From a virus: a stretch of DNA of 28,173 nt. The translations under genes were made by a program, and so were the position numbers. This document shows, in pieces, positions 15,738 through 22,852 of this stretch (position 1 is the first letter of the stretch; every line of letters starts with the position of its first letter). The stretch is from the IMG/VR virus record IMGVR_UViG_3300035181_000091, positions 1 through 28,173 of that record. The stretch is one strand, 5' to 3'. The notes under the pieces were generated by a model that was given only the letters and a program-made list of their open reading frames with translations, had not been told where the DNA came from and did not search any database.

Positions 15738-18133
15738 CAGTCGCACCGTCGTTCTACGGGACATCGTCGTACATCGACAAGGTCGGTCCGATCCCGTCCA
15801 CGAACCCTGAGCTCATCCCGGCAAACTACCCAGGCCGCCAGCGAGTGCTGCCGTTCACGTCGGACACCTTCGGCGTCATCACCCAGCTCGGCTATGCCGA
15901 AGGCGACCCGGCGCCAGGCTATACGTGGTGGACCTACACAATCTCGACCGGCAACCCGACGCTTACCGGGCAGTACGGCTCGACTGTCATTAGCCACCCG
16001 ACAGGGCTCGACGCTGAGTCCAGCCTGGTCATCGACAACGTCATCCCTCTTGACTCGTCCCGCGTGTTCATCACGGGCTCGATCAACAACTTCCACTCGC
16101 CGACTCCGCTGCCTACGCAGTACTTCGTCCAGGTTCTCCAGCTGGGCGCTGACAACACGATCACCCTCGGGACCCCGGTCTTCATCTCGACGTTCACGAA
16201 CACGACCGGCGGCTGGCGAGACGCCAACATGACGAACGGGACGACCGGGTACTTCCTCCAGTCGAGCACGGTCGTCGCGGCTGGGTACCCGAACTTCGCC
16301 GCGCCCGTCGCGTCGCTCGTAGCCTCTGACACCGTGGTCGTCGGCGTCTCGCTGATCCACCACTACGCTGATGGCCCAGGAACAGTCAACGGCGAAGCAA
16401 TGGCTCGGAAGTTCAACATCTCCGGGCTGACCGTCACGCCAGCGTCGTCGGGTTGGTCTACCGTGATGACGGTGACTGGAACCGAGACCTCGCTCCCTGT
16501 CTTCCAGCTTCTCGACGCCGAGAAGCTGACTAACAACAAGGCCACGTTCCTAACGCTCGTCGGCCCAAACTGCGAGCTTCGTGCGTTCACGGCCGACTCG
16601 ACCACAATGACTTCCAGCACGCACAACGTCATCACGGCGCTGTCCGCTTGCGCCGACGGCAGCGAGCGCTACTACGGCATGGTCAACGTCTCGGACGGAC
16701 GACTCGGGATCTACGTATCAGACTCGTCGCCGTCATTCTCGAAGGCCTGGTTCTACGCCGAGACCGGCGCGATCAACTCGACCGTGATCAGCGACGTGTG
16801 GACTGGTCCTGGGTGGGCGTCACGCAACCTGACCACGCCGAACAGCGGGCTCTTTGTCTCCTACTTCGACGGTGCGCTAGGCGTTGTCGGCGAGATCCGC
16901 TGGGACGACACAGGCGTTGCTAGCCTAGTCGGCCCAACAACGCTCAACTCGATGCTGTTCGACGGTGAGGCGTACGCCGAGGTCGTCGGTAACTTTGCAA
17001 TCCTAGTGTCGCCGTACGACAATGGGTTCGGCAACAGCAGCACTTCTCCTGGCAGCCGGGTAACGATCATCCAGCTCGAGGGCGCAGGGACCGTACTTCC
17101 CAGCGGGTTCATCACCCCGATCCAGAGCACTTCGAGCGGCATTGCGTCGTTCGTCAAGCTGCTCGGCGACTTCACGCTTGTCCACGTGAACGGCAACGAG
17201 GACATCACGAACGCTGACGTGGCTCTCGTCTTCAACGACTATGACGAGGACGGCACTCTGTGGCTCGTCAGCCAGGTCACGGGATGGTGGACCACCCCGG
17301 ACCCGGACTCCATTGACACGGAGCGCGGCTGGTCCGACGGTTCGTACTACGACACTGGTCGCTACAAGGCTCGCGTGTTCACGATCGCAGGGACGTTCAT
17401 CCCGAAGGAGTCGAACGGCCACTACGTGCAGCGCGCGCGTGACCGGCTCATCCGCGCGGTGGCGACCATCCGTCGAACGGGAGTGGCGTTCATTGCCAAG
17501 GAGGCCGACACGACGGCTCCTCCGCCCTTCTCATCCACCGACGACTACACGAACATCGCCAAGTACTCGTTCGTGCTGCCGAGCGGCGCGCCGCTGATCG
17601 ACACGGTGTCGATGACCGGACGCAACGACTGGGCCATCACGTTCCGCGCTCCTGACCCGACCAAGTACTCTGTGACCCCAGCGCCCGTTGCAGCGTTCGA
17701 GTCGCACCCGACCTTCTATTCCGACTTCGACGCAACATACGCGTTGTACAGCAACGCTATCGCTACGGGCTTGACCTACTCGGGCACTGAAGGAAACGTC
17801 AACCAGGTCGACGTGAACAACATCGGCAACTACCGGACGCCATGCACGATTCAGCTTACGGGCCCAGTGACGGCGCCGCCGCTTACCATCTCGAATGCCG
17901 CGACTGGCCAGAGCATCGTAATCACGCACACTGTCGGCGCAGGTCAGGTGCTGAAGATCGACACGAACACTCGTCGCGTGACGCTCGACGGCGCGTATGA
18001 CTACCGCTACTACCTGGCGCCTGACGTTGACTGGATCTACATCGACCCGGGCGTCAACACCATCCAGGCCGACACCGGCACGAACCCTGACGCGCTGCTC
18101 GAGCTCCAGTTCCGTCACGGGTGGATCGGGTAA
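15734..18133 (+). CDS. Distal tail (Dit-like) protein with a ~490-residue N-terminal extension
   Basis: I chose GTG 15734, which overlaps the tape measure stop in a GTGA and has gaggagg upstream; a GTG at 15710 is less likely. The product is 799 residues. The C-terminal 300 residues carry the distal tail signature: FNDYDEDGTLWLVSQVTGWW, then YYDTGRYKARVFTIAGTFIP, RDRLIRAVATIRRTG, the galectin-like strands NYRTPCTIQLTGPV and WIYIDPGVNTIQ, and final ALLELQFRHGWIG. A normal distal tail protein is about 250-350 residues, and its N-terminus would match residue 490 onwards. The preceding 490 residues are beta-rich with repeated Val/Ile/Thr strands and SDG/TDS turns, possibly propeller-like. They may bind host surface sugars. 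The family call for the C-terminal half is firm; the extension's role is inference. Confidence 0.8.
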   Translation: MTVAPSFYGTSSYIDKVGPIPSTNPELIPANYPGRQRVLPFTSDTFGVITQLGYAEGDPAPGYTWWTYTISTGNPTLTGQYGSTVISHPTGLDAESSLVIDNVIPLDSSRVFITGSINNFHSPTPLPTQYFVQVLQLGADNTITLGTPVFISTFTNTTGGWRDANMTNGTTGYFLQSSTVVAAGYPNFAAPVASLVASDTVVVGVSLIHHYADGPGTVNGEAMARKFNISGLTVTPASSGWSTVMTVTGTETSLPVFQLLDAEKLTNNKATFLTLVGPNCELRAFTADSTTMTSSTHNVITALSACADGSERYYGMVNVSDGRLGIYVSDSSPSFSKAWFYAETGAINSTVISDVWTGPGWASRNLTTPNSGLFVSYFDGALGVVGEIRWDDTGVASLVGPTTLNSMLFDGEAYAEVVGNFAILVSPYDNGFGNSSTSPGSRVTIIQLEGAGTVLPSGFITPIQSTSSGIASFVKLLGDFTLVHVNGNEDITNADVALVFNDYDEDGTLWLVSQVTGWWTTPDPDSIDTERGWSDGSYYDTGRYKARVFTIAGTFIPKESNGHYVQRARDRLIRAVATIRRTGVAFIAKEADTTAPPPFSSTDDYTNIAKYSFVLPSGAPLIDTVSMTGRNDWAITFRAPDPTKYSVTPAPVAAFESHPTFYSDFDATYALYSNAIATGLTYSGTEGNVNQVDVNNIGNYRTPCTIQLTGPVTAPPLTISNAATGQSIVITHTVGAGQVLKIDTNTRRVTLDGAYDYRYYLAPDVDWIYIDPGVNTIQADTGTNPDALLELQFRHGWIG

Positions 18134-18135
18134 CC

Positions 18136-19539
18136 GTGCCTACGTACCCAGACATTGTCACCGACGCGGCATCAGCACCCAGGCCGCGCTACCGCTACAT
18201 GATCTACGACCTGGTCTCCAACACGTACATCACCACTCTTCCGCTGTCCAACGTCGAGTATCAGAACGGCATCTACAAGGCGTACCAGATGACGGGTGAC
18301 ATCCCGGTCACGACGGACACGCTCGCTCTCGGGATCCGCAATGCAACGATCCCCGGGAAGCACGCTCTCTACATCCTGCGCAACGATGAATGCGTGTGGG
18401 GCGGGATCATCTGGTCGCGCGAGTACCAGGCCAAGGCGCGCTCGCTCAAGATCACCGCGCTAACATTCGAGGCGTACCTGTACTCGCGGCTGTGGCGCCG
18501 GACCAAGGTCTACTCGGGAGTGAGTCAGTACGCGATTGCTCGACAGATCCTAGCCTTCTGCTTCGATGACTTCAACTCGTACGACTCGAGCGGCGGCGGC
18601 GTCAGCGACTGGACCGGTGTCGTAAGCCCTGACCCGGCGCTGGGCGGGCCGACAAGTACCACAACGCCGAACCGGTACGTGCGAGCTATGACCACCGCCG
18701 CCAACGTCGGGATCACCGTCCCGGCCGCGCCGCTCACTGTCAACGAGTACGACGCGAGCTTCCTTCGGCAGGAGACCGACCTCTTCATGGGCTACAACAT
18801 GAAGACCATCGGTGACGTGCTCTACGAGTTTGCGACTGAGGAAGCCAACGCCGCAACGGTCGAGCCGCTCGTTCCTGAGGTCTCGTTCGAGTACCGGATC
18901 AACTGCGTCTGGGATCCCAGCACTCAGACGTTCTCGCGTCAGTTCCTCTTCGGGTACCGGAAGTTCGGACGACCCAATGACGGGTCGGTCAACGACAGCA
19001 CCAACTACGTCGTGTTCGACTACCCGGGCTCAATCTCAGACTACTCCACCAACGAGACAATCGAGGGCGCTGCTACTCGCGCATGGGAGACCGGAGCCGG
19101 CTCTGGCGTCGAGAAGATCGTGCAGCCGGTGTACGACCACCAGCGTCTAGAGGTGGAGGGGTGGCCGCTCCTCGAGCAGGTCGAGGCTGACGGCCGCATC
19201 TACGACCCGCGGACTCTCACGTACCGAGCGCGATCGTTCCTCACCGAGCGGCGTGCCCCGATCCCGAGCTTCTCCGTGACTGTAGAAGGCAACGAGTACC
19301 CGCAGTTCAAGCTGCCTGTCGGCAACCCAGCTCGGTGGGACGTAGGCGACTGGATTCGTCTGCGGATCGACGACCCGTACTTCCACGACTCGACCACCGG
19401 CTCCCAGATCCGTGTGTACGACGCACGCGTGGTTCGCTACAAGGTTAAGGTTTCTGGCGACCCGGATCACGCGCTCGAGTCCATCACGATGGAGTACGAC
19501 GACTTCCACCAGTATCACGCCCCGACCGTCGGACCATAG
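18136..19539 (+). CDS. Minor tail protein, siphovirus ReqiPepy6 Gp37-like
   Basis: A 467-residue protein. GTG 18136, three bases after the previous stop codon, gives a start VPTYPDIVTDAASAPRPRYR; a GTG at 18121 inside the upstream gene is also possible. Residues 20-90 (YMIYDLVSNTYITTLPLSNV, then ALGIRNATIPGKHALYILRN and VWGGIIWSREYQAKARSLKI) match the Gp37-like family of actinophage tail proteins that sit right after the distal tail protein. It probably forms the tail-associated hub, like the N-terminus of siphovirus Tal proteins. The C-terminal region includes EGWPLLEQVEADGRIYDP and a late strand block ending near SITMEYDDFHQY. No peptidase or hydrolase motif was seen. Confidence 0.82.
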   Translation: MPTYPDIVTDAASAPRPRYRYMIYDLVSNTYITTLPLSNVEYQNGIYKAYQMTGDIPVTTDTLALGIRNATIPGKHALYILRNDECVWGGIIWSREYQAKARSLKITALTFEAYLYSRLWRRTKVYSGVSQYAIARQILAFCFDDFNSYDSSGGGVSDWTGVVSPDPALGGPTSTTTPNRYVRAMTTAANVGITVPAAPLTVNEYDASFLRQETDLFMGYNMKTIGDVLYEFATEEANAATVEPLVPEVSFEYRINCVWDPSTQTFSRQFLFGYRKFGRPNDGSVNDSTNYVVFDYPGSISDYSTNETIEGAATRAWETGAGSGVEKIVQPVYDHQRLEVEGWPLLEQVEADGRIYDPRTLTYRARSFLTERRAPIPSFSVTVEGNEYPQFKLPVGNPARWDVGDWIRLRIDDPYFHDSTTGSQIRVYDARVVRYKVKVSGDPDHALESITMEYDDFHQYHAPTVGP

Positions 19540-19547
19540 GAGAAACG

Positions 19548-19718
19548 ATGGCACGACCAGAGACCGTCGGCACCGTGGTGGGCAAGCTGATGGAGCGGCT
19601 CGAGACCCTCGAGCAGACTTCAGTCCCCCACTCGAACGGCGCGCCCCCGACCTACACAGCAACGACCGTTCCCCAGAATGCGAGCTTTGGCACAGATCAC
19701 GAGGGCTTCGGCACATAA
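19548..19718 (+). CDS. Small (56-residue) tail-associated coiled-coil protein
   Basis: A short gene right after the Gp37-like gene, with a strong ribosome binding site (taggagaaacg) that overlaps the upstream stop codon. The product begins MARPETVGTVVGKLMERL and continues with a heptad-like helix (LMERLETLEQ). It then has a Pro/Thr linker (GAPPTYTATTVPQ) and a C-terminal NASFGTDHEGFGT. Similar short proteins with an N-terminal coiled coil occur at the end of tail operons in actinophages. A role as a trimerising tail tip or fibre piece is plausible but not shown. It is the last gene before a control region. Confidence 0.65.
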   Translation: MARPETVGTVVGKLMERLETLEQTSVPHSNGAPPTYTATTVPQNASFGTDHEGFGT

Positions 19719-19735
19719 CTAGCTGCGACTCGCAT

Positions 19736-19779
19736 TGTCATTGGCGTGTACTATGGCTTAGACAGCCAGGCCAATGACA
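19736..19779 (+). promoter_or_regulatory. Inverted repeat around a candidate -10 element at the start of the replication region
   Basis: Perfect 10-base arms tgtcattggc (19736-19745) and gccaatgaca (19770-19779) flank a 24-base middle that contains TACTAT (19749-19754), a fair actinobacterial -10. The layout fits an operator around a promoter for the genes that follow, at the junction between tail and replication genes. It could instead act as an RNA hairpin. A TTGTCA lies at 19735-19740 but is too close to serve TACTAT as -35. Confidence 0.45.
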
Positions 19780-19790
19780 TGGGAGACGCA

Positions 19791-20255
19791 ATGCAGGAAG
19801 TTCGCGACGGAGCACGGATTCTTCAGTTCGAAGGAACGTCAATCGCGTCGTCGTCTTCGCAGCGTCCCGGGGCGTACCGCTGGATTGAGTTCAACCTCTT
19901 CAAGACCATCGGCGGTCAGTACATCCTGTCGCGCATCGGACGCTCGCTGCTGTTTCACCAGGAGCCGTGCCTGGTCATCAAGCGAAACAACCTGCGGCCC
20001 GGTGACCCGGTCCCTGGCGTAGTCCCGTGCGACCTGTGCCACCCGGAGCTTGGCAACGGAGCTGCTGTCTACCTCGAGCAGCCGCGGTACTGGGCGCAGG
20101 TGTCAGACAGCCCTGAAGCCGTGCTCGAGGCTCTCTACAAGTACGACGATGCGGGCGCCCGCTACCTGACGCGCGTAGCGGAGAACCTCGTGCGCGACGC
20201 CTCACTTGCCGACAAGGCGATGGACCTGGCGTACCGCGTGGAGCACGTCCTGTAG
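19791..20255 (+). CDS. Conserved phage protein of unknown function
   Basis: I chose ATG 19791 because ggag (19782-19785) lies 5 bases before it; an in-frame GTG at 19746 would put the start inside the inverted repeat. The 154-residue product has a front beta region (AYRWIEFNLFKTIGGQYILS, SRIGRSLLFH). A Cys pair (PCDLCHP) lies near the middle and could be half of a metal site. The back half is helical (PRYWAQVSDSPEAVLEALYK, then YDDAGARYLTRVAENLVRDA). It stands alone between two control regions, ahead of the nucleotide cassette. An early regulatory or host-takeover role is possible from position, but I do not recognise a function. Confidence 0.6.
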   Translation: MQEVRDGARILQFEGTSIASSSSQRPGAYRWIEFNLFKTIGGQYILSRIGRSLLFHQEPCLVIKRNNLRPGDPVPGVVPCDLCHPELGNGAAVYLEQPRYWAQVSDSPEAVLEALYKYDDAGARYLTRVAENLVRDASLADKAMDLAYRVEHVL

Positions 20256-20301
20256 CTGATGTACATCGCGCATCAGCTAGTGTAAGGTCGCGCTTAGCGA
20301 C
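20253..20301 (+). promoter_or_regulatory. Two hairpins and a TAGTGT element before the kinase gene
   Basis: A 9-bp perfect stem, tagctgatg (20253-20261) with catcagcta (20271-20279), overlaps the upstream stop codon and has a 9-base loop; no T run follows. TAGTGT (20278-20283) matches the actinobacterial -10 pattern. A second small hairpin, gtcgc (20287-20291) with gcgac (20297-20301), follows. The site could be a terminator-promoter junction or an mRNA leader structure for the cassette. Confidence 0.4.
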
Positions 20302-20326
20302 GTGAAATGACGAAAGGACGATCGGC

Positions 20327-21367
20327 TTGTTCATCATTCTCGAGGGCGGCGATTACGTCGGCAAGACGACGATCGCAAACGCGCTCCAGGCCAAGCTTAC
20401 ACGACACCGCGACAGCAAGCACGGCGCCGGACCGTACTACCACGGCGGCCTGGTCATGGGCCACTACGGCCCTCCCGAGAAGAGCCCGCTCCTCGAGTAC
20501 ACGACCGAGATCGAGTGGTACCGCCCAGGTACCAAGATCGGGATGCTCTGGGACCGCTTCCACCTCGGCGGACCAATCTACGGACCGATCTACAGGCCCA
20601 AGACCAATCGTGAAGGCTTCGGCGAGATGGGCCGCGCGGGCTACCAATGGACCGAGCTGTTCCTGGCGTCACGCGGCGCAGTGACGTTCCTCGTGCGGCA
20701 GGACGAGTCCGTGATCCGCGAGCGCTTCGAGCAGCTCGGCGAAGACTCGTACACCGGCAAGCTCGAGGCGGTACTCAAGGTCAACGCCGCCTACGACGAG
20801 TTCTTCCGCGGCCCGAACCAGCCGATCACGTACGGCGGCAACATCGAAGGCCACTTCACGAACCCGCAGCGCCGCGACGAGTGGGTCGACGACATCACGG
20901 ACATGATGATCAGCGTCGCCGCGCACGAGGCCAACAAGGCCGCGCCGCTCGCTGACTTCCCGAGCTACGTCGGGCCGCGCGATCCGAAGGTGCTGCTTCT
21001 CGGAGAGAAGCGTCACCTCGGCGATGACTCGATCATGCGGTCAGCGTTCATGCCGCTGCACGGCAAGTCGGGTGAGTTCATGCTCGACAGCCTCCCGACG
21101 CACAGCACGCTGTGGAAGCAGATCGGCATCGCTAACGCGCTCGAGGAAGACGTGGCCCACCTCAACCACGTCCTCGGCTACCCGCAGATCGTAGCGCTTG
21201 GCAACACTGCCAGTGACGTGTGCGAGCGCGCCGACCTGGACCACGCAAAGGTCCCGCACCCGCAGTACGTCCGACGCTTCCATCACCACCGACAGAACGA
21301 GTACGGCGCCCTCATCCAGCGCGCGGCAACCCACCCACCGAAGGACTACACACCGTGGCCGACCTGA
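20327..21367 (+). CDS. Deoxynucleoside monophosphate kinase fused to a uracil-DNA glycosylase-like domain
   Basis: A 346-residue protein starting at TTG 20327 with agga 9 bases upstream. Residues 1-205 are a thymidylate-kinase-type P-loop kinase: Walker A GGDYVGKTT (7-15), DRF (76-78) and a basic lid region (RERFEQLGEDSYTGKLEAVL). It should transfer phosphate to a dNMP in the cytoplasm. Residues about 213-335 form a second domain: KVLLLGEKRHLG (221-232), then IVALGNTASDVCERA (288-302) and VPHPQYVRRFHHH (309-321). This order resembles uracil-DNA glycosylase family 4-like proteins (GE-x-PG, ALG-x-TA, HPS), with altered residues in the first motif. The gene overlaps the next by 13 bases. The kinase call is firm; the second domain is a motif-level match. 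Confidence 0.78.
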   Translation: MFIILEGGDYVGKTTIANALQAKLTRHRDSKHGAGPYYHGGLVMGHYGPPEKSPLLEYTTEIEWYRPGTKIGMLWDRFHLGGPIYGPIYRPKTNREGFGEMGRAGYQWTELFLASRGAVTFLVRQDESVIRERFEQLGEDSYTGKLEAVLKVNAAYDEFFRGPNQPITYGGNIEGHFTNPQRRDEWVDDITDMMISVAAHEANKAAPLADFPSYVGPRDPKVLLLGEKRHLGDDSIMRSAFMPLHGKSGEFMLDSLPTHSTLWKQIGIANALEEDVAHLNHVLGYPQIVALGNTASDVCERADLDHAKVPHPQYVRRFHHHRQNEYGALIQRAATHPPKDYTPWPT

Positions 21368-22389
21368 CACCATCCATCGTCATCCCTGACCTCAGGGACG
21401 GCTACGTAGACCTCGTCAACTGGGTCATCTCGGAGGGCACGCCCGTCTCCCCGCGAGGCCAGGCGACGCACGAGCTCCTCGGCGCTCGTGTCGTCCTCAC
21501 CAACCCGCTCGACGCTTTCCCGCTCGGCGTCGGTCGCAATCTCAACACGCTGATCGGCGTGGCAGAGGCGGCTCAGTCGTTCAGCGGCGTATCCGACGCT
21601 GAAATGCTGAACAGCGTCTCGAGCGGCGCGTTCCGCATGTTCATGAACGGCAACGTGCTCCGCGGAGCGTACGGCCCTCGAGTCGCTCCGCAGATGCCTG
21701 GTATCGCCGCGCGCCTCTTCGAGGACCCTGACTCGCGCCAGACGGTCGCACTGGTGTGGAAGCCAGACGACCTGTGGCGTGCCGACACAAAGGACCTGCC
21801 CTGCACGGTCTCGCTTCAGTTCGCAATCCGCGACGGCAAGCTTCACTGCTTCACAAGCATGCGGTCTAACGACGTGTGGCTCGGCGTGGCGTACGACTTC
21901 TTCATGTTCACGCGCATCCAGATCACGCTTGCCTGGGCGCTCGGCGTCGAGGTCGGGAACTACTACCACTCCGCGACTAGCCTCCACATCTACGACCGCA
22001 ACCTCGAAGCGGCAGCTGAGCTCGTCAAGGCGGGCCAGTCATTTGCTGATGTCCAGGTCCCGCTCGGGTTCACGAACGACAACGCTACCGCTCCGGCGCC
22101 AGAGTCTGCCGACGCTGTATCTCAGCGCGTCCTGCTCGCGCAGGACTGGGCAGCTATGGCCATCCTCGGGATGCGCGACGACCCGATGAACCCGCCGATT
22201 GGGAATCGAGCCTCCGAGTACGTTGACCTGCTCGAGCCGCACATCACCATCGGCGGCGTCTACTGCCCGATCTGCTCGTACGTCCGACCGACGAGCGAGT
22301 CCGTTGCCGCCATGAGCGAGCGTAGGGGCGGTCTGACGGGCGTTTGCTCGCGCTGTGCGGTAACTCCCGGGTCGGGCAATGTCAAGTGA
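21355..22389 (+). CDS. Thymidylate synthase-family enzyme, predicted dCMP hydroxymethylase
   Basis: A 344-residue protein starting at GTG 21355, overlapping the kinase gene by 13 bases. The thymidylate synthase core is clear: catalytic Cys150 in DLPCTVSLQF, phosphate-binding MRSNDVWLG (R170, S171, D173), and H211/Y213 in LHIYDRN. At the position of E. coli TS Asn177, which selects dUMP, the residue is Asp181 (GVAYDFFMF). That Asn-to-Asp change is known from dCMP hydroxymethylases such as T4 gp42. The histidine after the catalytic Cys in TS is Thr151. The enzyme would add a one-carbon unit from methylene-tetrahydrofolate to C5 of dCMP. The C-terminus adds a zinc-ribbon-like end (CPICSY and CSRCA). 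A dUMP-using synthase remains possible. Confidence 0.8.
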   Translation: MADLTPSIVIPDLRDGYVDLVNWVISEGTPVSPRGQATHELLGARVVLTNPLDAFPLGVGRNLNTLIGVAEAAQSFSGVSDAEMLNSVSSGAFRMFMNGNVLRGAYGPRVAPQMPGIAARLFEDPDSRQTVALVWKPDDLWRADTKDLPCTVSLQFAIRDGKLHCFTSMRSNDVWLGVAYDFFMFTRIQITLAWALGVEVGNYYHSATSLHIYDRNLEAAAELVKAGQSFADVQVPLGFTNDNATAPAPESADAVSQRVLLAQDWAAMAILGMRDDPMNPPIGNRASEYVDLLEPHITIGGVYCPICSYVRPTSESVAAMSERRGGLTGVCSRCAVTPGSGNVK

Positions 22390-22852
22390 TCTGAGGCCCT
22401 CCTGGGACGAGACGTGGATGGCCGTGGCGGGGCAGGTTGCGCTCCGCAGTCGGTGCTCCAAGGCCCAGGTCGGCTGCGTCGTCGTATCGGCGCTGAACCG
22501 CGTCGAAGCGACTGGGCACAACGGCCCGCCCGCGGGACTTCCTGTCGAGGGTCCATGCTCTGGCTGGTGCCCGCGGTACTCTGACGGAGCGACCGACGCA
22601 GGGTACGAGACCTGCTTCTCCGTGCACGCCGAGATGAACGCGCTCCTGTACGTCGACCGTTCGCGTATTGAGGGCGGCACACTGTACTGCACGGGGTCGC
22701 TGTGCATCGGCTGCGCCAAGGCGGTAGCCAACTCTGGCGTGGCGCACGTCGTCATGCGAGTCGAGGAAGACCGCGCGTACCGCAACCCGGACGCCGTGAT
22801 CAAGTTCCTGCTTGAGTGCGGCCTGACAGTGATGGCAGTGACCAATGAGTAA
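22379..22852 (+). CDS. dCMP deaminase
   Basis: A 157-residue zinc deaminase. Active site: HAE at residues 83-85 (H83 zinc ligand, E85 proton shuttle) and C109/C112 in GSLCIGCAKAV. Extra Cys at 60, 64 and 79 could form the structural zinc site seen in dCMP deaminases. The enzyme should convert dCMP (or a C5-modified dCMP) to the dUMP form, feeding thymidylate synthesis. The start ATG 22379 lies 11 bases inside the upstream gene, and its end overlaps the polymerase start by 8 bases, so it is part of one translated unit. The overall length fits the family. Confidence 0.85.
   Translation: MSSDLRPSWDETWMAVAGQVALRSRCSKAQVGCVVVSALNRVEATGHNGPPAGLPVEGPCSGWCPRYSDGATDAGYETCFSVHAEMNALLYVDRSRIEGGTLYCTGSLCIGCAKAVANSGVAHVVMRVEEDRAYRNPDAVIKFLLECGLTVMAVTNE

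Noticed and set aside
21220-21354. Longer start for the TS-family gene
   Set aside because: The extra 45 residues overlap the kinase gene, are Pro/Arg-rich filler and the GTG at 21355 has a plausible gaagga site upstream.
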